A stretch of DNA of 64,000 nt, taken from the NCBI RefSeq assembly GCF_013201975.1, contig NZ_CP053845.1:186001-250000 (forward strand), read 5' to 3'. Each line of letters begins with the position of its first letter. Position 1 is the stretch's first letter. A program made the translations under genes and the position numbers. This document shows positions 9,066 through 18,600 of the stretch, piece after piece. Source of the DNA: Campylobacter sp. CCUG 57310 (GTDB lineage: Bacteria; Campylobacterota; Campylobacteria; Campylobacterales; Campylobacteraceae). The notes beneath the pieces were generated by a model that was not told the origin of the DNA, searched no databases, and saw only the letters and a list, made by a program, of their open reading frames with translations.

Positions 9066-9107
9066 AAAAAAAAGGGGGGGGGTAATAGGCAATTAAATTG
9101 CCTATTA
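9066..9107 (-). terminator. Hairpin plus C9-T8 homopolymers at the end of the subtilase gene
   Basis: Bases 9083-9107 form an 11-bp perfect stem with a 3-base loop; the subtilase stop codon lies in the stem. On the minus strand the stem is followed by nine C (9082-9074) and then eight T (9073-9066). This is a strong intrinsic terminator layout, except that a nine-base C run separates stem and T run. Confidence 0.7.
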
Positions 9108-12100
9108 AAATTCCATACCAACACTTAATAAAACATTGATTTGTGAATAATTTTTACCCTGTTCGCTAGATAGACCTATGCGAGTAAAGTATCTTTTGTG
9201 TATTAGTTCGGCATCCATTCCATAATACACACTGTGTCTGCCCGCAGTTGTTTTTTGATCAAAGCTTTTGTCTGCAAAATCGCTGAAATGAGTTTTGTTA
9301 TTTATTTTTTCGTCATTTAATCTTAGAGTATAGTATCCAAAGCCGTTTAAATTTAACTTCGTGTAATCATTTAGCGATAGTTGATAGCTTGTATGAAGCC
9401 CAATTGATGTTGATAGGGTTTCGTGTCTCTTTTTATCATAGGTTTTTGCAAAAATTCCGCCTTGCTCATTAAATTTATTTTGCATTACTGTTGAGTAGTT
9501 TAATGTCACAACAGGTTTTATGGATAAATTTTCAAAGTTGAAATTCTTTAAAATTCCTATTTGGGATGATGCTAAATAGCTTTTGTAATCAGCTTTTAAG
9601 TCGCTTGATGAGCCTACTATATATCTTGTAAGATCGTTAAACCCTATGCCTAAATTTCCTTGAGCTATGAAAGAGTAGTTGTTCCCAAGATCTAAAAGAC
9701 CGCTTATGCCTACAGAAATTCTTTTTTGTTCGCTTGATGAGTATTTGTGCGTGCTTTTTGAGGTTGCTAGAGCTATTGAGCCGCCAAGTAAATTTTCATC
9801 TATCAGTTTTTTGGCTTGTAAATTTGTAGAGTATGTTTTGCTCTTATACTCATCATGATTTAGTTTTATGTAGTTTGAATTTAAAGAAATTTGAGTATCT
9901 CTTCTACTGTCTTGGAGCGCATCATATGCTATCTGATCGGTTACGTCAGAGCTTAATGATGCCATAGGCTCGCTTGGTAAAAGCATAGGAGAAAATGTTG
10001 AAAGCAAGAAATTTGTATTATCCAGTGTAAGTTTTTCTTGCGCCCATAGATTATCTTTGGCATCACTAGGAACAGGCGAATTTTCAAGGCTATCTAATGT
10101 TTTGGCAAATTCACTTTTGCTTGCTTTATCTAGATCTTTAAAAAACTTATTATACTCTGCTGCATGAGGATTGTTTTTCGCAAAATCTTTGCTTAGTTTT
10201 ATGTCTAGAATTTTATTGATCAAATTTTTAAAATCATCATCATTGTTGTTGTTTTCGAATGGATCTTTCTTTTTGTTGATTTTGATGATGTTTTTATCTT
10301 GAACCGTAAAATCGAATAAATTCGTATCTCTTGCGTCTATAGTCAAGTTATCTGTTGGAAGGTTGCCTAGATTTACGATAACTTCAAAATTGTTCGCAAA
10401 TGTATCTTGGCTGTTTTTATCATAAACGGGCGTATATATAAGCTTTCCGCCTAAAATATCATAACCGTTTGCGTTAAAGCTAGTGTGTCTTGCTTGAGGA
10501 TTAAATCCTATCTCAAGATCGCCATTTGCATTTTGAGTATATTTACCTTCTATGTTTAAATTTCCTATCGCAAGACTTCCATCCTTAAAGCCTGCCTTAA
10601 CTATACCGCTTTCATTTATAAGATCGCCTTTTATAGTGCCTTCTCCGCTTAAGACGCCTTGATTTTTGAGCGTCACATTAGGTGTTATGAGCTTTCCCTC
10701 TTTAAGCTCTATGTTTCCTGCGTCCGCGACAACCGAGCCACGTATATTATGATCATTTTGACTAGATGTTATGAGCTTTCCGTTTTTATAGATGACAGCA
10801 TTTCCTGTGATGTCTGCACCTTTTAAATTTATATTTCCACCATCTTTTGCATAGACATTTTGTTTTATTTTTGAACTTGCCTCAAGATCAAGATTGCCTT
10901 TATCTACCGCCCAAAGATTGCTATTTGTCATCTCGCCTTTTATCTTTAGGGTTCCGCCAGAAGCTATAGTTAAGCCTTTATAGTCGGTATTTCCTGCTAA
11001 TGTCAGTGTTCCTTCGCCTATTTTTCTAAAGCCTATTTTATCTATATTTTCAATGTCCATAGCCGGAGAATTTGATGCATCTGCAACATGCAAGCTGCTA
11101 TCCCATAATTTTTGTGTTATATCATTGGTAAATTCTCCATTGTGTCCTTTTGTATCAATGGTATAAAGGGCTTGTTTTTCACCGTTAAATTCAACTATAT
11201 TTTCCGCATCAAATCTATTTGCATCAAGTTTAGCTAAACCCTTGAGCGCCTTATCTACATCTAACACGCCTTGACCTATTAAATCTCTTTTGTTAAGTCT
11301 TACGATACCGTCTTTTGGAAAAAGTTTTCTAAGCATTGTGTCTATGTCGGTTTGCGAGTATCCTATACTTGAAAGATCTTGCCTTACTTGATTTTGATCT
11401 ATTTGACCGTTTTTCATAGGTACGTCATTATCTATGTATATGATATGATAAAAAGCTGTATTGTTAAAAGATTTTACGGTAAGTTTTGGCAATATCACGT
11501 CATCATTTGCAGTACTTAAGATGATATTTGCCATATCAATTCCACTTAAAAACGGAAATTTTTGTTGCAGCAAGGCCGCAGCACCGCTCACCATAGGCGT
11601 TGCTTGGGAAGTTCCGCTCATATTAAAAAATTTAGCTATTTCCTCAGGTTTAGGGTTGTGAAATCCACTATGATTATAATAAGAATTTGCAGAGTCTATG
11701 TACTTACCAGGTGCTATTATAGAGTAATAAGAGGCGCCTTTAAAGGCATTTGAAAATTTAGCAAGACTATCGCATTCGTAAGTAGGGGCATTAGAGGCAC
11801 ATTTTCCACTTATAAATTTTATACGTCTTTTGCCTGTAGAGTTATCAACCTTAGTGTCTTGTCCGTTCATAGCCCCTACAACTATCCATGATTTAATCGA
11901 TTTATCGTAAGACGGAACGATAGCTGTTGAGCTTGGAGCTAGCATACCGTCATTTCCTGCAGCTATTACTATTAGAGCTTTTTCCTCTTTAGCAAGTCTT
12001 ATAAGGCTTGCAACTCCTTTGCTATTTTCATTAATTTGTGCCAATTTTTCCGCATTTAAATGCTCATTAAAAGTATTGTAGCCGTTTGACATATCTCCTA

Positions 12101-12608
12101 TTCCAAGACTTGGATATTTTTGTGAGCTCCAGCTATTATTTATAATTTTTATATTTTTTCCGCTTAGATCATTATAGAGATTTCCTGTATAGTTTGAAAA
12201 TAAATTTACATATCCTACTCCGTAATATTTAGCCCCTTGCGCTATACCGTAAGGTTCGTCATTTCCTAGTTTTTTGCCTAAAATAATTCCGGCTATATGA
12301 GTTCCGTGTCTAGCGCTATCTTTTTTTGCTCTATCCGCTATTTCATTTATACTATTTTGATCTACGTTAAATAGCCCAAGATCTTTGTTTTGTATGCTTG
12401 GGTGATTTGTTTTAAAAAACGAATCGACAATTCCGACTACAACACCTTCGCCTGTTATACCGGGATTGTTTTGGTATGCGCTTGGCAGATTTATTAGCTC
12501 ATAAGATCTTCTTAATACACTAATATAATCAGAAGAAAATCCTACTATAGGAAAAGCCAAAAGTAAAATTTGAGTTTTTTTCAATTTATTTTTTAGTGAT
12601 TTTTTCAA
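9105..12608 (-). CDS. Subtilisin-like serine protease autotransporter
   Basis: A 1167-aa S8-family autotransporter. A signal peptide covers the first 25 residues. The catalytic triad is visible: Asp62 in GIVDSFF, His101 in RHGTHIAG and Ser near 332 in MSGTSQATP; the oxyanion Asn is in AAGNDG. The protease domain is followed by passenger beta-helix strands, including a repeat with LTLAGNTDYKGLTIASGGTL as in autotransporter-associated repeats, and a C-terminal beta-barrel ending in GMEF. Such proteins (NalP/SphB1 type) process other surface proteins or cut host targets. The start is TTG with aaaagga upstream. It is flanked by imperfect direct repeats of the neighbouring dehydrogenase 3' end. 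Confidence 0.9.
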   Translation of the reverse strand: MKKSLKNKLKKTQILLLAFPIVGFSSDYISVLRRSYELINLPSAYQNNPGITGEGVVVGIVDSFFKTNHPSIQNKDLGLFNVDQNSINEIADRAKKDSARHGTHIAGIILGKKLGNDEPYGIAQGAKYYGVGYVNLFSNYTGNLYNDLSGKNIKIINNSWSSQKYPSLGIGDMSNGYNTFNEHLNAEKLAQINENSKGVASLIRLAKEEKALIVIAAGNDGMLAPSSTAIVPSYDKSIKSWIVVGAMNGQDTKVDNSTGKRRIKFISGKCASNAPTYECDSLAKFSNAFKGASYYSIIAPGKYIDSANSYYNHSGFHNPKPEEIAKFFNMSGTSQATPMVSGAAALLQQKFPFLSGIDMANIILSTANDDVILPKLTVKSFNNTAFYHIIYIDNDVPMKNGQIDQNQVRQDLSSIGYSQTDIDTMLRKLFPKDGIVRLNKRDLIGQGVLDVDKALKGLAKLDANRFDAENIVEFNGEKQALYTIDTKGHNGEFTNDITQKLWDSSLHVADASNSPAMDIENIDKIGFRKIGEGTLTLAGNTDYKGLTIASGGTLKIKGEMTNSNLWAVDKGNLDLEASSKIKQNVYAKDGGNINLKGADITGNAVIYKNGKLITSSQNDHNIRGSVVADAGNIELKEGKLITPNVTLKNQGVLSGEGTIKGDLINESGIVKAGFKDGSLAIGNLNIEGKYTQNANGDLEIGFNPQARHTSFNANGYDILGGKLIYTPVYDKNSQDTFANNFEVIVNLGNLPTDNLTIDARDTNLFDFTVQDKNIIKINKKKDPFENNNNDDDFKNLINKILDIKLSKDFAKNNPHAAEYNKFFKDLDKASKSEFAKTLDSLENSPVPSDAKDNLWAQEKLTLDNTNFLLSTFSPMLLPSEPMASLSSDVTDQIAYDALQDSRRDTQISLNSNYIKLNHDEYKSKTYSTNLQAKKLIDENLLGGSIALATSKSTHKYSSSEQKRISVGISGLLDLGNNYSFIAQGNLGIGFNDLTRYIVGSSSDLKADYKSYLASSQIGILKNFNFENLSIKPVVTLNYSTVMQNKFNEQGGIFAKTYDKKRHETLSTSIGLHTSYQLSLNDYTKLNLNGFGYYTLRLNDEKINNKTHFSDFADKSFDQKTTAGRHSVYYGMDAELIHKRYFTRIGLSSEQGKNYSQINVLLSVGMEF

Positions 12609-12782
12609 ATACTATCCTTTTTGATTTATTTTCAATTTTCTAAATCGGCAATTATAGAATAAAATTTAATAATTTCTAAATATAAAATTTGAATCTTGTT
12701 TTATTTTACTATATAAAGTGCTATTTTAAGGGGATTTTGTAGTAAAAATTTAAATTGTTTTTTGTTAAATAAAAATTTAAAA

Positions 12783-12800
12783 AGGGCTAAACATAGCCCT
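12783..12800 (-). terminator. Intrinsic terminator of the dehydrogenase gene
   Basis: A 7-bp stem (agggcta with tagccct, 4-base loop) lies 7 bases beyond the stop and is followed on the minus strand by a T-run. The remaining 12609-12782 stretch is very AT-rich, holds the subtilase promoter region and shows no gene. Confidence 0.75.
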
Positions 12801-12807
12801 AAATTTA

Positions 12808-14046
12808 TTAAATTTTCCTCTCAACCTCATATCTCTCGCCGGGTTTCATCTCTATTATCTCCCATGGCAAACCTTGCTTCATAAGCTCATCCATGAAAGG
12901 CTTAGCGTTAAATTCTTCCATATTAAATACACCTTTACCATTCCAAATTCCTTTAGCAACCATCATAGAGCCTATCATAGCAGGAACTCCCGTGGTGTAG
13001 CTAACGGCTTGCGCACCCGTCTCTTTATAGCACTCTTCATGATCGCATACGTTATAGATATAGACTTGGCGCTCTTTGCCGTCCTTTATGCCTCTTATGA
13101 CGCAGCCGATGTTTGTCTTGCCTTTTGTTCTTGCGCCAAGGCTGGCGGGATCCGGAAGTAGGGTTTTTAAAAACTGGATAGGCACTATCTTCATGCCGTT
13201 ATGCTCGACTTCGTCTATGCGCAGCATGCCGACGTTTTCAAGGCATTTCATGTGAGTTAGATAGCTTTGTCCAAAAGTCATAAAGAAGCGAATTCTCTTA
13301 AGTCCTTTGATGTTTTTAACTAGGCTCTCAAGCTCTTCGTGATATAGCAGGTAGCTGTCTTTTACTCCGATTTTCGGGTAATCCCACTTAAACATTATCT
13401 CCATAGGCTTGGTTTCTATCCATTTGCCTTCGCCGCTTTCGTCTTTTTCCCAATACCTGCCCTTTGAGCTAACTTCGCGCAGGTTTATCTCCGGGTTGAA
13501 ATTCGTAGCAAAAGGATATCCGTGATCTCCGGCGTTGCAGTCTAGGATGTCTATCTCGTGGATTTCATCGAACAAATTTTGCTGTGCATAGGCGCAAAAT
13601 ACGTTTGTCACACCTGGATCAAATCCGCTTCCAAGAAGCGCCATCGTGCCTGCGTTTTTAAAGTCGCCGTCTTTTGCCCATTGAAGCTTGTATTCAAATT
13701 TAGCAGTATCGGGATGCTCGTAGTTTGCGGTGTCTATATAAGGAATTTTAGCTTTTACGCAAGCGTCCATAAGTGTCAAATCCTGATACGGAAGCGCCAC
13801 GTTTAGTAGCAAATCGGCTTTGGTTTGTTTAATGAGTTCTACAACCGCATCGGTATTATCAGCGTCGATTTGAGCCGTATTTATCGTAACTCCAAGGCGC
13901 TCTTTGATAAATTTTGCTATAGCGTCGCATTTGCTCTTTGTGCGGCTTGCAAGCGTGATAGTCGTAAAAACATTACTATTCATCGCGCATTTTACGGTTG
14001 CCACTTGGCTTACTCCACCGGCTCCGATAATTAAAATATGTTTCAT
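12808..14046 (-). CDS. Carboxynorspermidine/carboxyspermidine dehydrogenase (saccharopine dehydrogenase family)
   Basis: A 412-aa protein of the saccharopine dehydrogenase fold. The NAD(P)-binding site is at the N-terminus (ILIIGAGGVSQVATVKC). Other family segments are YIDTANYEHPD, LLGSGFDPGVTNVFCAYA and DHGYPFATNFNPEINLREV. In campylobacters this family makes carboxyspermidine from putrescine and aspartate semialdehyde, the first step of their spermidine route, followed by a decarboxylase that is not in this window. Length and motifs fit the family; true saccharopine dehydrogenase activity is unlikely in this setting. It ends in an intrinsic terminator. Confidence 0.85.
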   Translation of the reverse strand: MKHILIIGAGGVSQVATVKCAMNSNVFTTITLASRTKSKCDAIAKFIKERLGVTINTAQIDADNTDAVVELIKQTKADLLLNVALPYQDLTLMDACVKAKIPYIDTANYEHPDTAKFEYKLQWAKDGDFKNAGTMALLGSGFDPGVTNVFCAYAQQNLFDEIHEIDILDCNAGDHGYPFATNFNPEINLREVSSKGRYWEKDESGEGKWIETKPMEIMFKWDYPKIGVKDSYLLYHEELESLVKNIKGLKRIRFFMTFGQSYLTHMKCLENVGMLRIDEVEHNGMKIVPIQFLKTLLPDPASLGARTKGKTNIGCVIRGIKDGKERQVYIYNVCDHEECYKETGAQAVSYTTGVPAMIGSMMVAKGIWNGKGVFNMEEFNAKPFMDELMKQGLPWEIIEMKPGERYEVERKI

Positions 14047-14125
14047 GATTGCTCCTTTTTTATATTATTCTTGCCTGATATTGTAAAATTATATTATATC
14101 TTAAAAATATTTAGTAGTTTAAGGT

Positions 14126-14131
14126 TATAAT
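14126..14131 (+). promoter_or_regulatory. Probable -10 box of the left effector operon
   Basis: A TATAAT lies 26 bases before the ATG at 14157, where the sequence turns sharply AT-rich. A clear ribosome site (aaaagga) lies between. The second lipoprotein copy (15016) shares the ribosome site but not this box. Confidence 0.45.
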
Positions 14132-14156
14132 ATCGATTAAACCAAAAGGACACACT

Positions 14157-14759
14157 ATGAAATTTATCTTAGCCATGCTATCAATAATATGTTTAATCTT
14201 TTTAACGGGTTGCTCTGCTAAAGATACAAACAACATAAACAAAAAAGAGTTAGAAGAATTAGCTAATAAATACGGAGGAGTGTATATATTTAATAAGAAG
14301 TATTTAGAGGAGATAGAGAAGAGGGAAGAGGAAAGAAAGAATTTAAGTGCGGAACTCGGAGATAAGATAAGAAAAAAGATAGGTAAGCATACTTATTCTA
14401 TAGATATGAAACCCATAGATAAAAAACTCCCTCAAATTCTATCGAACGGTAAGAGATATTATACTTATTGGACTCATTATGAAAACGAAACGGGAAAGAC
14501 GGCTGTTATTCCTCAAATTTATGTAGATAAAATAAAAAAATTCATAGGACTCGAAAATTATAATAAGTATAAACCCGATATGCTTTTATCTTATTTTTAT
14601 ATTGACAAAAATAATGAAATAATTCCTGTATCTATATCTGTATATTATAATGTTATTAATACCGAATACGGAATATTCGGAGATGAGGGTGCAGGAATAT
14701 CTTTTACAAAAAAAACAGTAAAAGATTTGGGCGGATTTAATAAATTCTATTTAGAATAA
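14157..14759 (+). CDS. Lipoprotein, putative immunity protein of the lipase effector (copy 1)
   Basis: A 200-aa lipoprotein with signal MKFILAMLSIICLIFLTGC (lipobox Cys19). I recognise no named family. It is about 90% identical to the 15016 copy over the first 60 residues, then diverges, matches again in the block MKPID.KLPQILSNGKRYYT, diverges, and matches in YGIFGDEGAG before a shared FYLE end. An envelope-anchored lipoprotein directly upstream of a lipase effector fits immunity to a periplasm-acting phospholipase (lipoprotein immunity is known for Tle effectors). The role is inferred. This copy precedes only a 5' stub of the effector, so it may be an orphan immunity gene. Confidence 0.75.
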   Translation: MKFILAMLSIICLIFLTGCSAKDTNNINKKELEELANKYGGVYIFNKKYLEEIEKREEERKNLSAELGDKIRKKIGKHTYSIDMKPIDKKLPQILSNGKRYYTYWTHYENETGKTAVIPQIYVDKIKKFIGLENYNKYKPDMLLSYFYIDKNNEIIPVSISVYYNVINTEYGIFGDEGAGISFTKKTVKDLGGFNKFYLE

Positions 14760-14810
14760 TCTAAATTAAAATTTAATAAAATAAAAACTATAAATTTAAA
14801 AGGCTAAATA

Positions 14811-14918
14811 ATGAACAGTGATAATAAATCGGTATCTAAAATAATACAAGACATAAAAGATTATGCAAATTTAGCCGATGCTTCTTATGTTTTAGCCTTA
14901 AACTTAATGTTTGTATAA
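14811..14918 (+). pseudogene. 5' stub of the lipase effector gene
   Basis: The first 26 codons match the start of the full effector at 15673 almost base for base, including the spacer and ATG. The frame then runs into unrelated sequence and stops after 35 codons. Bases 14919-14997 hold nothing I recognise. It is a relic of a truncated or exchanged effector copy, and it leaves the upstream lipoprotein gene intact. Confidence 0.85.
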
Positions 14919-15015
14919 TAAACCATAGCATACATTTTTATAAAAGACAAATTTAATTAACAAATCAATATAATAAAACCTACTAAAAACTCTCAATAAA
15001 CCAAAAGGACACACT

Positions 15016-15621
15016 ATGAAATTTATCTTAGCCATGTTATCAATAATATGTTTAATCTTTTTAACGGGTTGCTCTGCCAAAGATACAAACAACATAAACA
15101 AAAAAGAGTTAGAAGAGTTAGCTAATAAATACGGAGGAGTGTATATATTTAATAAGAAGTATTTAGAGGAGATAGAGAAGAGGGAGGAGGAAAGAAAGAA
15201 TATGATAAATGAATTAGGAGATAAGATTGTTATATCTAAAAAACAAATAAAAGTGGGGGATAAACCAAAAAATATATATAGTATCAATATGAAACCCATA
15301 GATGAAAAACTCCCTCAAATTCTATCAAACGGCAAGAGATATTATACTTCTTTTTATAAATACGAAGGCAAAGAAAAAGTTTCAGACAAAACAATAGAAA
15401 AAATAAAAAATAATATGAGTAAGGAAGCTTACGAAAAATCCAGAATAGTTCCAAGGTATTTTTATATTGAAAACAACGAACTTATTCCCATAGTAATAAC
15501 AGTAACATTTGATTATATAAAAACCAACTACGGAATATTCGGAGATGAGGGTGCAGGAATTAGATTTAAAGATAAAGAAATTATATATTTAGATAGTGAT
15601 AATACATTCTATTTAGAATAA
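15016..15621 (+). CDS. Lipoprotein, putative immunity protein of the lipase effector (copy 2)
   Basis: A 201-aa paralogue of the 14157 lipoprotein, with the same lipobox signal and the same ribosome site (aaaagga). The divergent blocks are roughly residues 62-92 and 117-165; the flanks are near-identical. It lies 51 bases before the complete lipase-DUF4280 effector and is therefore the likelier cognate immunity. It is predicted to sit in the periplasm, membrane-anchored. No catalytic motif is seen. Confidence 0.78.
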   Translation: MKFILAMLSIICLIFLTGCSAKDTNNINKKELEELANKYGGVYIFNKKYLEEIEKREEERKNMINELGDKIVISKKQIKVGDKPKNIYSINMKPIDEKLPQILSNGKRYYTSFYKYEGKEKVSDKTIEKIKNNMSKEAYEKSRIVPRYFYIENNELIPIVITVTFDYIKTNYGIFGDEGAGIRFKDKEIIYLDSDNTFYLE

Positions 15622-15672
15622 TCTAAATTAAAATTTAATAAAATAAAAACTATAAATTTAAAAGGCTAAATA

Positions 15673-18600
15673 ATGAACAGCGATAATAAATCGGTATCTA
15701 AAACAATACAAGACATAAAAGATTATGCAAATTTAGCCGATGCTTCTTATGCCTTTTACAATTATGTGGATAATAACGAAAAACTAAGTCAGGCAGATAA
15801 AGATTACAATGAAAACGTAAGAAAAAAACCTAGGCCTGTTTGGGAATTTGCAGATGGAGAAAGAATAGGACATAAGTTAAAAGACGACATAAAAGATGAA
15901 GATGGAAATATTTTAATACCCTCGGGAAATCCTACGGCTTACGCTTTGGCTACTGAAGCCAGATTTATGCAAGAAAAGATAATTAAAAGACCCAAAACTA
16001 TACAAAGAAAACAAAATCTAGGAAATAATAATATTGAATATGAGGATATTCAGATAAATAATAATATTAAAAATTTTATTGTTAAAGACGGTGATTTGCA
16101 AGAACTTTTTTACAAACACTCCTATTTATCAACTCGAACCAAGATGTTTTCTAATCGTTTTAGACTGATTCATCATCAGGAAAATACTTCTATAAGCGGG
16201 TTTTCGTATACTATTTTTAAAGATGATATATCAAAGTCCGCTCCAAACAGATATACTATAGCCTTTAGAGGAACAGAAGCTTATCTTAAAGGTGGAGAGA
16301 TCTTTAAAGATATGATTTTAACTGACGGGTTTATAGCCGGTTTAGTGGGAATACCTCAAATCATATCTTTAATCATACTTAAAAAAGAGATGATGAGTAA
16401 GATACAAGAGGATTTTGCTAAAAACAATTCTAATTTAAATGAAAAATCAAATACAAGCGCAGCTAAATTTGAAACCGTGGTAGTAGGACACTCTTTGGGA
16501 GGGCATTTAGCTCAGGCTACTTATTTGTATAAAAATAGCTTAAATATAAAAGAGCTATATACATATAATGCTCCGGGATTTGGCGGAGCTTTGGCTTCTT
16601 TATTTAACATACTTTTAAGAGTGGTAAGAGTTGTAGTTAAATTTATAATAAAGGGCGTTAAAAAGTTATTTGATCTTTTTGGTTTTACAAGAAGAGTTAT
16701 AGATAGATGTGTAAATAAGGTTTATGGTGGCGGCAAGACTACCGATGAAGTTATAAGCGAGTGCAAGGAGCATACTAACTATAGTCGTGATTTTGATGAG
16801 GCTGCAAAAAATGCAAAAGATGCAGGCAAGAATAGCTTCGGCGGTATTGAAATTCATCATATAGAAACTATAAAAAAGGCGATTCCGGTAGATGATTTTA
16901 CCATTAATAGAGAGTCAAGACAGACTATAGAGCCTAGTGTGTCTGTTATATCGGATCTTGGATATAAACTTGGACTTGGCATAAGAAGCAAGTTGGATTA
17001 TAAAAATACCGATAGGCTTCATTTGCTTCATATAGGAGAACTAGACGGCTCTTACTATCTAAACAGCCATTATATGACAAGCATTATATATGCTTCTCAT
17101 TTTTATGATTATCTCTTAAAGCAGGAGAATAATAAAAACAAAGAAGCATTGAGCAAGGATATAGCTTGTGCTCTTGATTATTTAAATTCATACTCTCAAA
17201 TTTTAGTAGATTTGATAGACAAGGATAAATTTTATAAGGACAATATAAACATTAAATCAAAAAATCAAAACTATATAAGCATAATCCTAGACGAGATGTA
17301 TTATAGGCTAAAAAATAAAAAAGATAACTCTGAGTATAAGGAATTTATAGATAAGTATGAAAATAATGTAAATAAAGTAGAGTTGGTAAACATAATGCTA
17401 GATCTTGCCGAAAAAGAAGTTTTTATAAAGATAATAGATAAAAAAGATCTAGAAAAAGAGTTTGAGGACGATAAAAATTTTAGAGCCTTATTTAAAATGC
17501 TACCTTTTGTTCCTAGTTTCAAAAATGATGAAAAGTTGGATAAAAATGATATAACTAAAGCGTATAAGTATAACTCTAATTTCACAAAGACTTATTTGAC
17601 TAGAGATAAAGAGAAATTTTTAAACGCTAAAAAAGAACAATATAAAAACACTATGTTTGACGACGAGTTTAATAGTATTTATGTATCGCCCGTTTACAAC
17701 AACAAAAACTATGTAAGACTAAACGAATGGAGCTCTACGGTATTTGTAGATACTCTAAATAGAGAAATTTTTGTATTTAGTCATAATAGGGATGTTGTTG
17801 ATTGCAAGAGTATTTATAAGCGAGTAGAGGAAAAATTCGCAATTCAAGATGATATGAGCTCTTATAAATATCATATTTTTTTAGATGGTGTGCTTTTAAG
17901 CGGAGCCGGCGAATATAAAGATACGGCTTTTGCGTTTGGTTCGCTAGATGAAGGCGGCAATCCCGATGAGTCCAAACCTGTTTATTATTACCAAGATAAT
18001 GGCGAAGGCGAAGGGACGTTAAGAGTTTTTAACAAGAACTCCAATGTTGATATATTGCACTATTCTTTAGGAGATGAAAGTCTTGGAATCAAACTTATGC
18101 CTACCCATAAATCAACGATGCAAAAACGAGAGCTTTCTCGTTCAATACCAAAGAAAAGAGAGTTTGACGATATAGAAAAAAGACAATCAATAGCCGTTCG
18201 TTTTCCTATCATAGAAGATGATGTGGTTATGTGCGAACATGGCGGTACGGTAATACTAAAAAGTGTTAGAGGAAGGACTCTTAGGACAAAAGGCATTCCT
18301 ATAATACTTGGAAGCGATTTTATAAATTCTCCTATAATAAACTGCCCTTGTAACTCTCCTTGCACTAGTGTAGCCGTAGTTCCAAGAAGTGCATTAAGTG
18401 AAAAAACGGTAAATAATGAGCATGCCCTAATGCAAGACTATATCTCGGAATGCTTAAGCGATAAGGGAAGCAAAATTATATGTGTTAAGAAGCCTAATGA
18501 TTTTAAATTTTTTGATTCGAGTCAAGATAGCGAGTTTTTCGATAAACAAGGAAATGCTCAGAATGAAATTCAAAAATCAAATATAAGAGTGCACTTTAAA

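Larger units (their letters stand above)
14139..15748 (+). repeat. Tandem duplication: lipoprotein gene plus 5' end of the lipase effector
   Basis: Two direct units, 14139-14889 and 14998-15748, each run from aaaccaaaagga through a lipoprotein gene, a shared spacer and the first 26 codons of the effector. Conserved blocks (signal peptide, linker, effector start) are nearly identical, while two internal blocks of the lipoprotein gene differ. Unit one breaks off into unrelated sequence at 14889; unit two continues into the full effector. Confidence 0.85.

Noticed and set aside
9074-9082. G9 tract as a classical phase-variation switch of the subtilase
   Set aside because: The tract lies after the stop codon of the gene and cannot change its reading frame; only an effect on termination is possible.
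14904-15299. 131-aa minus-strand frame over the lipoprotein gene
   Set aside because: It is an antisense shadow across a duplicated coding region; it contains the reverse of the signal peptide and has no start context.
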